This document shows positions 33,590 through 63,860 of a stretch of DNA of 64,000 bases, in pieces; positions within the stretch are counted from its first letter, which is position 1; every line of letters starts with the position of its first letter. A program made the position numbers and the translations under genes. Source of the stretch: Alviniconcha marisindica (Eukaryota > Mollusca > Gastropoda > Provannidae); assembly GCA_018857735.1 (NCBI GenBank), contig JABMCL010003549.1:251001-315000 (forward strand), given 5' to 3'. The notes below the pieces were generated by a model that saw only the letters and a program-made list of their open reading frames with translations, was not told where the DNA came from and made no database searches.

Positions 33590-34850
33590 AAAGGCTGTCA
33601 GTGACAGAAATCATCTGTTACCAAGTCTCTCAGGGCTGTCAGTGACAGAAATCACCTGTTCTTACCACCAGTCTCTCAGGGCTGTCAGTGACAGAAATCA
33701 CCTGCTGTTACCAAGTCTCTCAGGGCTGTCAGTGACAGAAATTGTCTGTTACCAAGTCTCTCAGGGCTGTCAGTGACAGAAATCGTCTGTTACCAAGTCT
33801 CTCAGGGCTGTCAGTGACAGAAATTGTCTGTTACCAAGTCTCTCAGGGCTGTCAGTGACAGAAATCGTCTGTTACCAAGTCTCTCAGGGCTGTCAGTGAC
33901 AGAAATTGTCTGTTACCAAGTCTCTAAGGGCTGTCAGTGACAGAAATTGTCTGTTACCACAGTCTCTCAGGGCTGTCAGTGACAGAAATCCTGTCTGTTA
34001 CCAAGTCTCTCAGGGCTGTCAGTGACAGAAATTGCTGTTACCAAGTCTCTAAGGGCTGTCAGTGACAGAAATTGTCTGTTACCATCAGTCTCTCAGGGCT
34101 GTCAGTGACAGAAATCACCTGCTGTTACCACCAGTCTCTCAGGGCTGTCAGTGACAGAAATCACCTGCTGTTACCAAGTCTCTCAGGGCTGTCAGTGACA
34201 GAAATTCCTCTGTTACCACAGTCTCTCAGGGCTGTCAGTGACAGAAATACCTGCTGTTACCACCAGTCTCTCAGGGCTGTCAGTGACAGAAATCGTCTGT
34301 TACCAAGTCTCTCAGGGCTGTCAGTGACAGAAATTGTCTGTTACCACCAGTCTCTCAGGGCTGTCAGTGACAGAAATTGTCTGTTACCAAGTCTCTCAGG
34401 GCTGTCAGTGACAGAAATTGTCTGTTACCAAGTCTCTCAGGGCTGTCAGTGACAGAAATTACCTGTTCTTACCAACAGTCTCTCAAGCTGTCAGTGACAG
34501 AAATCGTCTGTTACCACCAGTCTCTCAGGGCCGTCAGTGACAGACTCATCGTCTGTTACCACCAGTCTCTCAGGGCTGTCAGTGACAGACTCATCGTCTG
34601 TTACCACCAGTCTCTCAGGGCTGTCAGTGACAGACTCATCGTCTGTTACCACCAGTCTCTCAAGGCTGTCAGTGACAGACTCATCGTCTGTTACCACCAG
34701 TCTCTCAGGCTGTCAGTGACAGACTCATCGTCTGTTACCACCAGTCTCTCAGGGCTGTCAGTGACAGACTCATCGTCTGTTACCACCAGTCTCTCAGGGC
34801 TGTCAGTGACAGACTCGTCGTCTGTTACCACCAGTCTATCAGGGCTGTCA
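33590..34850. repeat. 41-45-bp tandem array with a hairpin in every unit, about 29 copies
   Basis: Each unit contains ctgtcagtgacag, an inverted repeat CTGTCA-G-TGACAG, and a tctgttaccaagtctctcag type segment. Up to about 34510 the hairpin is followed by aaat; after that by actcatcg, a distinct subfamily. Confidence 0.95.
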
Positions 34851-34854
34851 AGAT

Positions 34855-35843
34855 TTCTAAAGCTTACAGGGAGGTCCCAACAAACCAGCCAGATCTGGGC
34901 CTGGTCTGTGATGGTGTCACACATCTGCTCTATGTCCAGGACTTTAGAGCAACTGTCAAAGGCGGGCGGTCTTGAAAAGCAGCAGCTACAGTGACCTTGT
35001 TTTATGGGATGGTGTGGACTCAGCCACGCTAAGTTCCACGGGCCCCAAAAGTCAGAGATCTGATGCAGACAGGATGGATGACAGGATGAACAAACAATGG
35101 CTCTGGTTAGCTGAACAAGTCCGACAAAATGTCTCTTTGAAAGAAAAAAATGTTTTCTTATCTGCAGCATGTTGTTTTCTAAACATGGCATCTTGGAAGT
35201 CTGTACATACACTTGCAATGGCATCTTACAAATCACTGCAAAAGGGGAAGAAACATTTCTTATGAGGCTTTGGAGATCTCTTTAGGGCTGAAACTGGGAC
35301 CATTTTATGCATGAAATCTAGAAGAAAGTGCCACATATGCTATCGCCCTGATATAACCACACTGGTTGACTGGGCGTAAAACACCAATTTACCTACTTAC
35401 TTGCCACATATGCTGTCATCTAAGCAAATCCCAGTGGTTATCTCGTGGTTACAACTGCCAAGCACTGGCTGAAGAGAAGGTCAGGGTTAATCCTAGGCTT
35501 TGAGGAATATCTTTTGATCTGTGCTGACTGAACACACTGGCAGGTGCTCTCGCAGAACAAACATCTGTGTCTATCTTCATGAAGTTAAATTGCACTATGC
35601 AAGTGGACATCGTCACTGACAAATGTCTTCCTAAAAATAAAAAATAAAAAGCAGAGTATCACACTGTGTGTCTCCTGCATGCTCTTACGTAACAACAAGT
35701 GTCGATATCTACAATTTGCCAATTTCACAAAGGTGATCAGCCTGACTTTTCCTCTGAAATAACAGCGGTGGTCAGAGGTGGCTGACGGTCATCGACAGCG
35801 GAGGAGAAAAGCGGCAGGGGCGGACTTGGAGGGCAGAGGCACA
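34855..35843 (-). other. Probable start of SFXN 3' UTR
   Basis: No coding frame is supported. It contains a short SINE-tail-like piece at about 35345-35400 (GGTTGACTGGGCG then CCTACTTACTT). No AATAAA was seen close to the stop codon on the - strand. Candidates lie much further on, for example complement of 30774-30779, 23448-23453 and 22859-22864, so the 3' end is open. Confidence 0.35.
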
Positions 35844-53446
<17,603 letters not shown>

Positions 53447-54268
53447 CTGCAGACATGAAATACAGAGGAACCATTCAGGGACAAACTCTGGCAATAGAAT
53501 ACAAGTGTATTTCACAGAAGTCTTGAAGGGGATATCACTAGCCCCAATTTTTGCTGAATCACTGTCTACCAGCCTGAGACGAGATGAAGATCCAACAGCA
53601 AGTACTTCTGTTTTGTTAGTTTTCAGCAAGAACTGACTGCTGTTCACTAAAATCATTAAATTAAATCATCATCAATACATGTCTGAATGCCAGGCTAGAC
53701 AGAACAAAATTCATCAGGTGATTTGAGAGAGCTCAGTATCGTCAACATACTTGTGAAAGCTGCACTCACAATCCCAAATGACACTGGACAGAAGCTGGGA
53801 GTATTTACAGTGTGCACAAAACAGGCCCCAGAATGGAACCTGTTTTGTTCACAATAACATAATGCCTCTCTCTGCAAAATGATACCTTCAACATCCCACC
53901 GAAGTTGCCAAATGGGGACTTTATTCCCAGGTTTGCAAAGCTTGTACCCATTTTTAAAATGGTAAAAATGCATAGCCATGCATACAGTATAGAACTAAAG
54001 TTTGGCACCAAACTGGTCAGTGTGTGTGTAAGCATGCACTGGTGGAAATGCACTTGCATACCTTTGTGTGCATCCATATTTTATTTTGAGAGCTGCAACA
54101 AATTTACTCTTGGTCATGTGCCTGTTGCTGTTGTTTTCCTTGGGAAATGATGCAACCATTTTGAGAAACCTTTTGTAGTTTTCCTTGGGAGATGATGCAA
54201 CCATTTTGAGAAACCTTGCCTCTCACACGGCATTCAGTAAGGTGGAAACTAGACAAAGCCACAAACAT
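53447..54268. other. Unique sequence upstream of SFXN exon 1
   Basis: A 38-bp segment (ttttccttgggaaatgatgc and following) is tandemly duplicated at about 54134-54215. No 5' exon was identified. Confidence 0.5.
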
Positions 54269-54274
54269 TATGTG

Positions 54275-54280
<6 letters not shown>

Positions 54281-54351
<71 letters not shown>
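54281..54351. repeat. (GA)n microsatellite
   Basis: GA repeats with one gaagag interruption. Confidence 0.95.
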
Positions 54352-54354
<3 letters not shown>

Positions 54355-54603
54355 AACTCCAAGCACTGGTTTACAACATCCTTCCTTCAACCACTGCCGT
54401 ATTTAGATACGCCATAGGTTCCTGAAAACTGTCATCTAACGAGCAGTTTTTTGTTGGTGCTCAAACAGTAGTAGGTTTGTTACAAACAACTCAGATTATA
54501 TCCAACGTTTGTTTTATAACTGACCATGTTGCCTACGCCAGCTCAAATAAAACCAAAATTGTTTGAATCGAGACAGAATTCTTTTTTTACCCGGGGTGGA
54601 TGC

Positions 54604-54930
54604 GTCTCATGTTTGCGTGAGTGCTTGGGCGCTAGGTTACTTCTACAGTCATATTAGTACCAGAACATTTTGGAGGGCGCTGACCGCGTGGGTGGACAGC
54701 TATGCAGAGATAAAGAGTGCCCCTTCAGTGGCGTAAATAAATCTGGCAAAGAGTTTGGAGGAAGGTGCCGGAAAGCAACGCTCGGAGTGGGAGAGAGAGT
54801 ATGACTATGCATGTGCATGTGTGCAACTGTTTCTTTTGTTTGGTACAAAGACACATACCCACATTCATTTACATACCTAGAACAATACAAATGGATTGTG
54901 CAAGTATGCATGTGTACATGTATCACAGTT

Positions 54931-54975
<45 letters not shown>

Positions 54976-55311
54976 GTGTGTGTGGTCTCATGTTTGCGTG
55001 AGTGCTTGGGCGCTAGGTTACTTTTACAGTCATATTAGTACCAGAACATTTTGGAGGGTGCTGACCGCGTGGGTGGACAGCTGTGCAGAGATAAAGAGTG
55101 CCCCTTCAGTGGCGTAAATAAATCTGGCAAAGAGTTTGGAGGAAGGTGCCGGAAAGCAATGCTCGGAGTGGGAGAGAGAGTATGACTATGCATGTGCATG
55201 TGTGCAACTGTTTCTTTTGTTTGGTACAAAGACACATACCCACATTCATTTACATACCTAGAACAGTACAAATGGATTGTGCAAGTATGCATGTGTACAT
55301 GTATCACAGTT

Positions 55312-55355
<44 letters not shown>
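54604..55355. repeat. 381-bp tandem duplication
   Basis: Copies start at 54604 and 54985 (gtctcatgtttgcgtgagtg). They differ at only a handful of positions and both end in a (TG)n tract. The small open frames in them are not conserved-looking proteins. Confidence 0.94.
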
Positions 55356-55361
<6 letters not shown>

Positions 55362-55849
55362 AGAAAAAAGGAAAAGGAAAAATAAAGAAAACAAAAAATA
55401 ACAGAAATGAAATGAATCTATAGACAAATGTGCATGCACTGTATACACTGATCTGTTTATGGTACTGCAACACTGCAGTGCATGTATGCGTGTATGCATG
55501 CCACTGTATGTACATGTATGTATGCATGCCACTATGCTCCATGTTGAGAAAATGGTGTGATGTCAGAAATGCTGGACAACTTACACTAGTTACAGTGAAG
55601 ATCAATTTTGAGACTCCTCAGATAAGATGAACCAACAAATCATCAAAAATTTACCTTGTCTTGCAAAAAGTAGACCCTGGATCACAGTGCATGAAACAAA
55701 GAAACAAACAGATACAGCTGAGTTCACTATACAGTATTTAAGTCAAGAGTCTACTGCACAGGCACACACAGACACAGACACAGACACACACACACACACA
55801 CATGTGCACACACGTACACATGCAAAAAGCAAACTACTAATATCGAATG

Positions 55850-55850
55850 G

Positions 55851-55927
<77 letters not shown>
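55850..55927. repeat. (AC)n(AT)n microsatellite
   Basis: CA repeats pass directly into a TA run. Confidence 0.95.
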
Positions 55928-55929
<2 letters not shown>

Positions 55930-57158
55930 TTTTCTAAGTACTTAGACACCATCTTGAACTGAACTGAATGGAACATGCAGTTAATCTGTAAATAATGCAT
56001 TGATTCTGACTTGAACTGAGAAAAAGGGGGCTATACAAAATAGTCAGAAATAATGATGGGCGCTTCAACTGTCTGCACCACTTGACAGAAGACCTGTTTT
56101 AACCAAGACTGCTGGCAGCTGGCACCTCCCTGGGAACTAAAGGCGTAAAGCAGTTCCTACCAATCAAATGTCAGTCGTCAGCTTATCGTCTGCTCACTGT
56201 GACCTCCCTACATCAGTAGGCTACCACCGCATGGGCCCCCACAGCTGCCAGATAATTTTGTGACAGCAAACGACAAAAGGTATAAAACATACAGATCATA
56301 TTGCATACGGGTCAGAACCATGTACAGCTTTCACTAGTTTCAATAAGATCGGTATGCCGTCATCAGTATAGAAACAACAGCTATTGCATAAGAGTACCAT
56401 AGTGATCAGAATGATGACCGTGGTTGTTCCTGAAGGAAGAAAACAAAGCTGTGGACCAAAGTGCTGACATTAATGTTCAGCAAAATGCTTGAAACGAGCA
56501 ATCTGGTCAAAAACATACCCAGGATTTGCAGACCTTGACGACGCTGATTTTGACTGAAACAGGGCAGATACCACGTCAGCAACAATGAAACACAACGCAC
56601 AAAAAACACCAATATATACAGTTCACTAACCTGGATGATAAAAACCAAGGGGAGGTCCAACGAGTGGAGACGTTTCGCTTTCAAGTGAACTTGCACACGT
56701 CCACGAATAACTGGAACACGAACAAGTAAGGTCGCTGATCCGGAAGCAGTTGTATAGGGAGGTGTGTTCTGTTCCAGAACTGTGATTGGCTGAGCTCTTC
56801 AAAGTCACCCTCACCTTGTGGAAAAGAAAAACATCTCTGGTTCTGTGGAGTGTTGCTTGGCCTGTTTAGAAAACCTGCCAGTGTTGATGAAGTAACCGGG
56901 GATGGAACAAAGAACTAGGCTAACGAGACCTATTTCTGCCAAAACACTGCGTACCTCAGGTACAGCCGCTTGACATCAGATGATATTTTATTTCACTGTA
57001 AGAAAACATGTATAGCAGACAACTAACTGTCTTTATGAGAACAACCGATTTCAGGTGCCTTTGTTTAAAAGGTAGTGTGCGTGGTTGGGTTGGTCATATA
57101 TATATAGGATTACTCTATCCAACTGTGTAAACCACGACAAACGGCCAGATAATGGGGG
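55928..57158. other. Mostly unique sequence upstream of SFXN
   Basis: On the - strand a fair splice donor (CCACAAG/GTGAGG) occurs at about 56808-56815, after a stretch without obvious repeats. It could end a noncoding 5' exon of SFXN, but nothing confirms this. Confidence 0.3.
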
Positions 57159-57260
<102 letters not shown>

Positions 57261-57580
57261 TCAGCCCTTTGTGCCAGCTGAGCTAATATGGAAACTGTAT
57301 CTAGGTTGTTGTTTGAATGTGTGGTGGGTGTCTGATTTGGTTTGGGTAGTGTGTATGTGTCCAGTCGATGGCAGAATGTATCTGGCTGAGTAGAATTAAC
57401 ATGTTGTATAATGTTATGTGTTTTATTTTGTTGTTTAATTTAGTGCAGCCCTTATAATTTATGTGATTTTATATTGTATTATATTTTTGTGCAGCATATC
57501 TTGTCATGTTTTATTAAATGAATATTTGTTTTCTTTAAGTTTAATTGCCCTGTGAGGGATGATTAGTTTTTTTACTTGAC

Positions 57581-57581
<1 letters not shown>

Positions 57582-57645
<64 letters not shown>

Positions 57646-57961
57646 ACACACACACTGAAAAGTATAGGACTAACATGAGAGGCTGCTGTTGTACTTGTAG
57701 TCACATCCTCAGCTGCTGCTGCCTGTGGAAGGTGTGTTTGTGTGTTTGCATGCATGTGTGTTTGTGTGGTATATGTGTTTGTGTGTTATGCATGTGTGTG
57801 CGTGTATGTGTGTGTGTGTGTGTTTGTGAGTGAGTGTGCATGTGTGTGTGCGTGCACGTGCATGCACGTGCATGCATGTGTTGTGTGGTGGTGTGTGTGT
57901 GTGTGTGTGTGTATGTGTGTGTGTGTTTGTATGCATGTGTGTGTGTGTGTGTGTGTGTGTG

Positions 57962-58019
<58 letters not shown>

Positions 58020-58055
58020 ATGCATGCGCGTGTGTGTATGTGTGTGTGTGTGTGT
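57582..58055. repeat. (CA)n then TG-rich microsatellites
   Basis: CA repeats at 57583-57655 and TG-rich repeats at about 57730-58055 are separated by about 75 bp of unique DNA, forming opposed repeats. Confidence 0.93.
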
Positions 58056-58483
58056 AATGTCTGACCACTGTTGTATGCATGCACAGTACTTGTCCTTTTT
58101 GCTGAATGTTACAGATGTGTTGTTGTGGTTGATAATACACTTTAGAACAAGCTCGTAATTTGTTACAGGGTATAGTGCTGTATGAGAGTTATTGTTAGAT
58201 ATATTTAACCCATAAAGGAATTGGCTTTGCAGCAGTAAAACATTAGTTCAATAACAGTTTCTTTGGATAATGAAAATCTTTTGTCGTCATTTATAGTTTT
58301 GTGTAATCTTAGGTTCTTTTGTTAATTTTGCCAAAGATAGAATATCCCTTTTCCTTGTAGAAAACCTTAATTCACAAAATGATATATTAAAAGCAGTTGA
58401 AGAAACTTCTCAGGACAAATTCTGCATGAAAATCAATATATGCAGAGCATTCAAAAATAAGATTTGTCTGCAACATCACATAG
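58056..58483. other. AT-rich unique sequence
   Basis: Nothing was recognised. Confidence 0.5.
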
Positions 58484-58797
58484 TAAACATGGTGCTTAAC
58501 GTCCACAGAAACCATACGGCTTATTAGGGATGGGGAGAAAGGGGGTATGGAGGTGGGGGGAGAGGGAGATTATATACCTATCGCTACACTGTCACCACCA
58601 GAATTACTTCTGCATTAAGATGGGCAGCGATGAGAGCCATTTTAATGTTTCAGTAGGAAGTGATGGACAAAGTCGCAAGACAGTGTCCACAAACCACAAC
58701 CTTTTTGAAGAGAAAAGAGAGCCGAAGCGGTATCGAACCGAGGTCCTTTCGCTTACCAGCCTAACGCCTTACCACTAGGCCAAACCAGCTCACGAAC
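58484..58797 (-). mobile_element. Full-length tRNA-derived SINE
   Basis: On the - strand it starts GTGAGCTGGTTTGGCCTAGT, with an A box (TGGCCTAGTGG) and a good B box (GGTTCGATACC) at tRNA spacing. The core includes GGTGGTGACAGTGTAGCGAT, and the 3' tail is TGGTTTCTGTGGACGTTAAG, then CACC. The same tail recurs at 60.7 kb. The length of about 310 bp suits a SINE. Confidence 0.85.
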
Positions 58798-59169
58798 AAC
58801 ATCACATATCCTGCACTTCATACATATTCTGTTCTCTCTTGGTAAATTTTGTTGCCTGCCTACTTCAGATGGAAGTTTATGCTTACTACAGTGAAATTTT
58901 GTATGGGCAAAGATATAGATATCAGGCAAAAGTAATATGTGTTTTTGTTTGTTTGTTTGTTTTTTAAAATATTATTTAGAAATTTCTATAAAACAGACAT
59001 TTATTACTGTCTTTGATGTGTCTGTCCTGTTTTTTTTTATATAAAGTTTTAAAGACTTACTATTATTCTGAGGTAAGCTATTTACACCCAAAAGTGGTGG
59101 TCTCTCCTAACAACATTCAAAACCCCTTTTAATAAAACTGAACAATGCCATTTATTTTATTTTATTTTT

Positions 59170-59295
59170 ACCGCGCTGTTATTAATAGCCAAGTGTAGCA
59201 TTGAGTATAGTCTCCTTCTTCCCCCACCTCCTAGGATTTGCATCCCTGTCAGTACCTCTGAGACAACCTGGTGTTAAATAAGTTTAACCAAGCCA
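59170..59295 (+). mobile_element. SINE core/tail fragment
   Basis: It contains gtagcattgagtatagtctc, cttcttcccccacctcctag, and gagacaacctggtgttaaat, in the same order as the 41.9-kb copy but on the + strand. Confidence 0.6.
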
Positions 59296-59559
59296 AAATA
59301 GGTAAGTGTAAGAAATGATAGAAGGCAAGTGCCTATGTCCTGGAACCAAAGGCAAGACTGTAACTGCCTTGTTAGGAATTCCTCCAGTAGATAGATCACC
59401 ACCCATTTCCTGCTGTAACAGCATTCCACTCTTTTCTTCCAAGCAGGCCGCTTCCTTCCTTCCTTCCTTCCACAGATCTCTGTGTATGCTTCGCTCTGCG
59501 TGTTTGTCACGGTAGCATTTAGTAGTGCTAATACAGTTGTAGTTCTAAGCATACATGTC

Positions 59560-59740
59560 AGTTCTTTGTCTGACTGGGAGGAAGCCGTTTGTGTGAGTGG
59601 ACTGTAATTTGGAAAAGTGAGAACATGTGTTGCTCATGCAATGTCTTATTATATAACTCATTTTATGGCAGACCATGTAATTTCCGTAATGGATTAATAA
59701 AGTTGTTTTGTATCTTATATCTTGTATTACAGTGCATGTG
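59560..59740 (+). mobile_element. Possible 3' end of a non-LTR element
   Basis: It ends with aatttccgtaatggattaat and aaagttgttttgtatc. The aatttcc...ggattaataaag ending resembles the one near 30.98 kb. Confidence 0.3.
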
Positions 59741-59896
59741 CGAGTGACAGTATCAACAGTAAGAATATAACACATGCAATGCTCACTGTATAATTTTTTT
59801 ATACACTAGTAGTTTGATTCCACTTTGGCTTTCCTCTCCCTTCAAAAGTTGTGGTCTGTGAACAATGTCTTTGTGACCCACACACATACACACACA

Positions 59897-60029
<133 letters not shown>

Positions 60030-60429
60030 TGTTGGACTGTCCATGGTAACTGCCAAGTCATGTTTGAAACTGGTGTGAAAGAACCTGCACTAAAGAAGCA
60101 AGAAACAGGGGAGTTAATTAGCGCTTGAATGACAACGCGTAAGCACAATACGCAAGTCGTGAGTTGCCTCCCTGGACCACTCGGCAACATGCTACGGAGT
60201 GTACACCAAAAGACTGAACCGCCCCGTGTGTACAGTACAGTGTAAGGCAGAACAAATCATTTTTATTAAACACCTGGCATAGTCCTTTCATCTCCAAACC
60301 TGCTCAGCATATACATATGTATACAACTGTATACACACATTGGTCTTTTCTAAAATATTTTTCAGGTAAAGCAACCAACCAAACGAGAGAGAGAAAAACA
60401 AAAAACAAGCAACAATAACAACAACAACA

Positions 60430-60444
60430 AACACACAAACACAC

Positions 60445-60512
<68 letters not shown>
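60430..60512. repeat. (CA)n microsatellite
   Basis: CA repeats after an (AAC)n stretch. Confidence 0.95.
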
Positions 60513-60514
<2 letters not shown>

Positions 60515-60597
60515 CCACCAAAGTTAAAGATCAAAAGCCTATCGATTCAGTTCATGATTATCCAATCAGTCTGAAAGTGAATTGTGACGAGCAGCTA

Positions 60598-60925
60598 TAA
60601 ACAGGACAAGATGGCCAGTCGGAACCGCATCCGACATCCGAGGACATGAAGCCCCACATCATCATCAGTCGGAACCGCCGTCCCTAATAAGCCTTATGGT
60701 TTCTGTGGACGTTAAGCACCATGTTTACTTAGTCGGAACCCCATAGTTCGGGAGCTGTGTGAGAGTCGAGGTGGCCGTCCTGGGCTGTCCGTCCTAACGA
60801 GCCTTCTGGTTTCCGTGGACGTAAAGCTACATTGAACCATGCTTCGGCATTGGTCTCAGCTTGTCCCTAATATGTCAACTGACATCCGAGGACATCAAAC
60901 AACACTACCTACCTACCTAGTCGGA
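60598..60925 (+). mobile_element. Cluster of SINE 3' tails
   Basis: Several tail-like pieces lie in the same orientation: catccgaggacatgaagcc near 60636, tatggtttctgtggacgtta near 60690, ttctggtttccgtggacgta near 60803, and catccgaggacatcaaacaa near 60883. The phrase agtcggaacc separates them. No tRNA-like head is visible. Confidence 0.6.
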
Positions 60926-63060
60926 ACCAAGGGCACAGCTTACCTGTCACCAACTGCAGCCTTTTGACCGCCGCCCCCCCCCCCCCCCCCCACACACCTC
61001 CAACACCTCCCTGTACCAGCATATAGTCACGTATAGATCATGGATTTTATTGTCTCGTCAGCTACACAGGGTCAACTCGGCGCTTGTGCCGGTGTCTGTC
61101 ACTTTTTTTGGCCAGGTTCACTGAAAGCAGTTTTCGGTGTAGTTCGACACAAGAGCAGTGAGCCGTTTAAAAGCAAAATTCTAAATTTTAGATCAAATTA
61201 TGTACATATATATTTCGCCGTACACAGTGGGTGAAAATTCACCCAGTAAATTCATTTGAAACTTCAGTCGTAACCCAATAAACATTTGAATTACGAAACG
61301 GAAATTTCTTGACTTTGTCAACTGCTTTTTTCTCCCCTTGTGCTTGCTGAAGATTGTGTACGTTTGTGATTTTTTTTTTTTTTTTTAACAGATTTGTCGC
61401 GGTATACATCAGTCCTGGATGAAAATTCACCCATGTTTTCAAAGAAGAACCCTGCAGGGTGTACGTAGTGGGTGCCGTGTTCACCCATACCAGTGGTGGC
61501 TGAACCTGAGAACTGACGTGTCGGGATGGTCTGCACAGATGGCAGCCAGGGTGTAAACAATGGCGAGAAACTGGACCCGCTACTACCGCTCAGCTTTGTC
61601 CAGAACCTCGGGCAGCCAGCGACTCTTCTTGACAGTTGATAGTTACACACAGACACATTTTACCCCCCCCCCCCCCCCCCAAGTTATTCTGTGGATCATC
61701 CACGACGATTTGCACACCATGCGACACTAAACACCTTTACAAAGTGGGAGTCAAAACAGTTATACATCAGTCCCTTACCTTGACTACACACGTGCTCAGT
61801 GAGCACGCTCGGGGCCGGACGGAGGGGGGAGGGGTGGTGGTGGTGGTGGTGGAAAAAAAAGACAGAAAGAAACCTGTGAGAAAAGTGTTAAAAAAAACAA
61901 CATCAACAACAACAAAAAACACAAACAGATCTGACACACTGTACTAGCACGTACACAACACAGACATTTATAAACAAAAACAGTTTCCCGACATTACATA
62001 GTACTGTGCAAACCCAGTAAACATTAATCAACTTGATTTTGAAAAAGTAATTTTTCTTCTTTTCGCTTTGTTGTTAAAAACCTGATCAGTTTATCAGTCT
62101 CCGCAGTACCGGCAATACTTTTTTTTTTTTTTTTTTTTAAATTCCGGTACCAACCCTCAGTCGGCCGGTACAGTCAACATTATCTAGGCCTAATATTATA
62201 ATGTTCCCACGAGTTTAGTTCAGTATCATGTTCCCGCGAGTTTGATCCCATTTGTGCCTATGCGTATGCGCCACTGACGTTTGATCTAGATCTAGTTTCC
62301 GAGTAACGATTTGCACGTTCTTTAGAGCTGATGTTGGCAAACCAGTCGATCGTGCAGTGACGACTCACCTTTTATAGCGGACTGTACTCGAACTCACTTT
62401 AGTGTTGCTAATTTTGGCTTCATTTGCTAGATATGAACCTGTATGATCGGTTTTAATATTTGTGACCCAAAATGGCATTATTTAAAATGTCTCGAGGAAT
62501 TTTTCACTACCTCCTTGGATATTGTACCCGCTTCTTCCTCTAATTTTTGTTTTGTTTTCGTTCCCCACTCCAGTTCCCCATCCCGGCACAAGACTGACTG
62601 TCTGCTAAACGGCGAAGGTCACACTGAGACGCCAGACTTTCCAGTGTTAGCGTCGTTTTCATGCCTGTGCCACGAAAACTGTCATCCAAGCGTTGTTGTA
62701 CTCCTTTTTCTTCTCTCGCTTAACAGCTGGTGGTTGTGATGGCTTTCTCAGCTGTTTCAATGGTTTCTTCGTTTGAAGCGGTCGAGGATACAGACGATTT
62801 GGTCGGCGTGGGCGACAAAACACACACACACACACACACACGACTGTGTGCTTCGTTGCGCCAAGTATTGACGCAGTTAGATCTAGAACGAAAGCGGAGC
62901 ACTGCTTTATCCAAACAGAAATGAACAGTCTAGTAGCTATCTTGTAGTCAGCACTCATACTTTGGGACCTGTCCATCTGGGGAGGGGAAGGGAGGGGGTC
63001 GCTTCTAGCTCGCGACACGTACAGCGTCTGGTGTGACTGAGCGTTTTTGTGTGTTTTTGT
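60926..63060. other. Unique, partly GC-rich region at the far upstream side of SFXN
   Basis: It holds (C)n runs at 60974-60991 and 61665-61680, T/A runs, and a CpG-containing stretch at about 61450-61830. On the - strand there is CACGTG near 61791 and TATAAAAG at about 62372-62379. These could belong to a promoter, but no transcript is evident. Confidence 0.3.
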
Positions 63061-63114
63061 TTGTTTGTTGTTGTTGTTGTTGGTCGCTTCTACTCTCTAC
63101 CTACTCTCTTCTCT

Positions 63115-63828
63115 TTTCTTTTTCTTTCCTTCTTCTTTTTTTCTTGCTGATCAACACGAAGCGACCTTGTTTATCCGAGCTTTTTCTTTTTTTTTTTTTT
63201 TTTTTCTTCTCTTTTTTTGCTTGCTGATCAACACCGAAAGCGACCTTGTTTATCGAGCTTTTCTCTTCTTTTCTTTTTTTTCTTCTTTTTTTCTTGCTGA
63301 TCAACACCGAAAGCGACCTTGTTTATCCGAGCTTTTTTCTTTTTTCTTTTCTTTCTTCTTCTCTTTTTTGCTTGCTGATCAACACCGAAAGCGACCTTGT
63401 TTATCCGGAGCTTTTTCTCTCTTTTTTTTCTTTTTTTTTTCTTCTCTTTTTTTGCTTGCTGATCAACACCGAAAGCGACCTTGTTTATCGGAGCTTTTTC
63501 TCTTTTTTTTTTTTTTTCTTCTTCCTTTTTTTGCTTGCTGATCAACACCGAAAGCGACCTTGTTTATCCGGAGCTTTTTCTCTCTTTTTTTCTTCTTTTT
63601 TCTTCTTCTCTTTTTTTGCTTGCTGATCAACACCGAAAGCGACCTTGTTTATCCGGAGCTTTTTCTCTTTTTTTTTCTTTTTTTTTCTTCTTCTCTTTTT
63701 TTGCTTGCTGATCAACACCGAAAGCGACCTTGTTTATCCGGAGCTTTTTTCTCTTTTTTTTTTTTTTTTTCTTCTTCTCTTTTTTTGCTTGCTGATCAAC
63801 ACCGAAAGCGACCTTGTTTATCCGGAGC

Positions 63829-63860
<32 letters not shown>

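Noticed and set aside
54654..55307. Duplicated small gene encoding about 90 residues on the - strand
   Set aside because: Both copies of the 381-bp duplication carry the frame because they are nearly identical; no family is recognised and no splice or promoter signal fits.
58725..58797. A functional tRNA gene on the - strand
   Set aside because: A and B boxes are present but the arms do not pair as a tRNA and a SINE body and tail follow directly.
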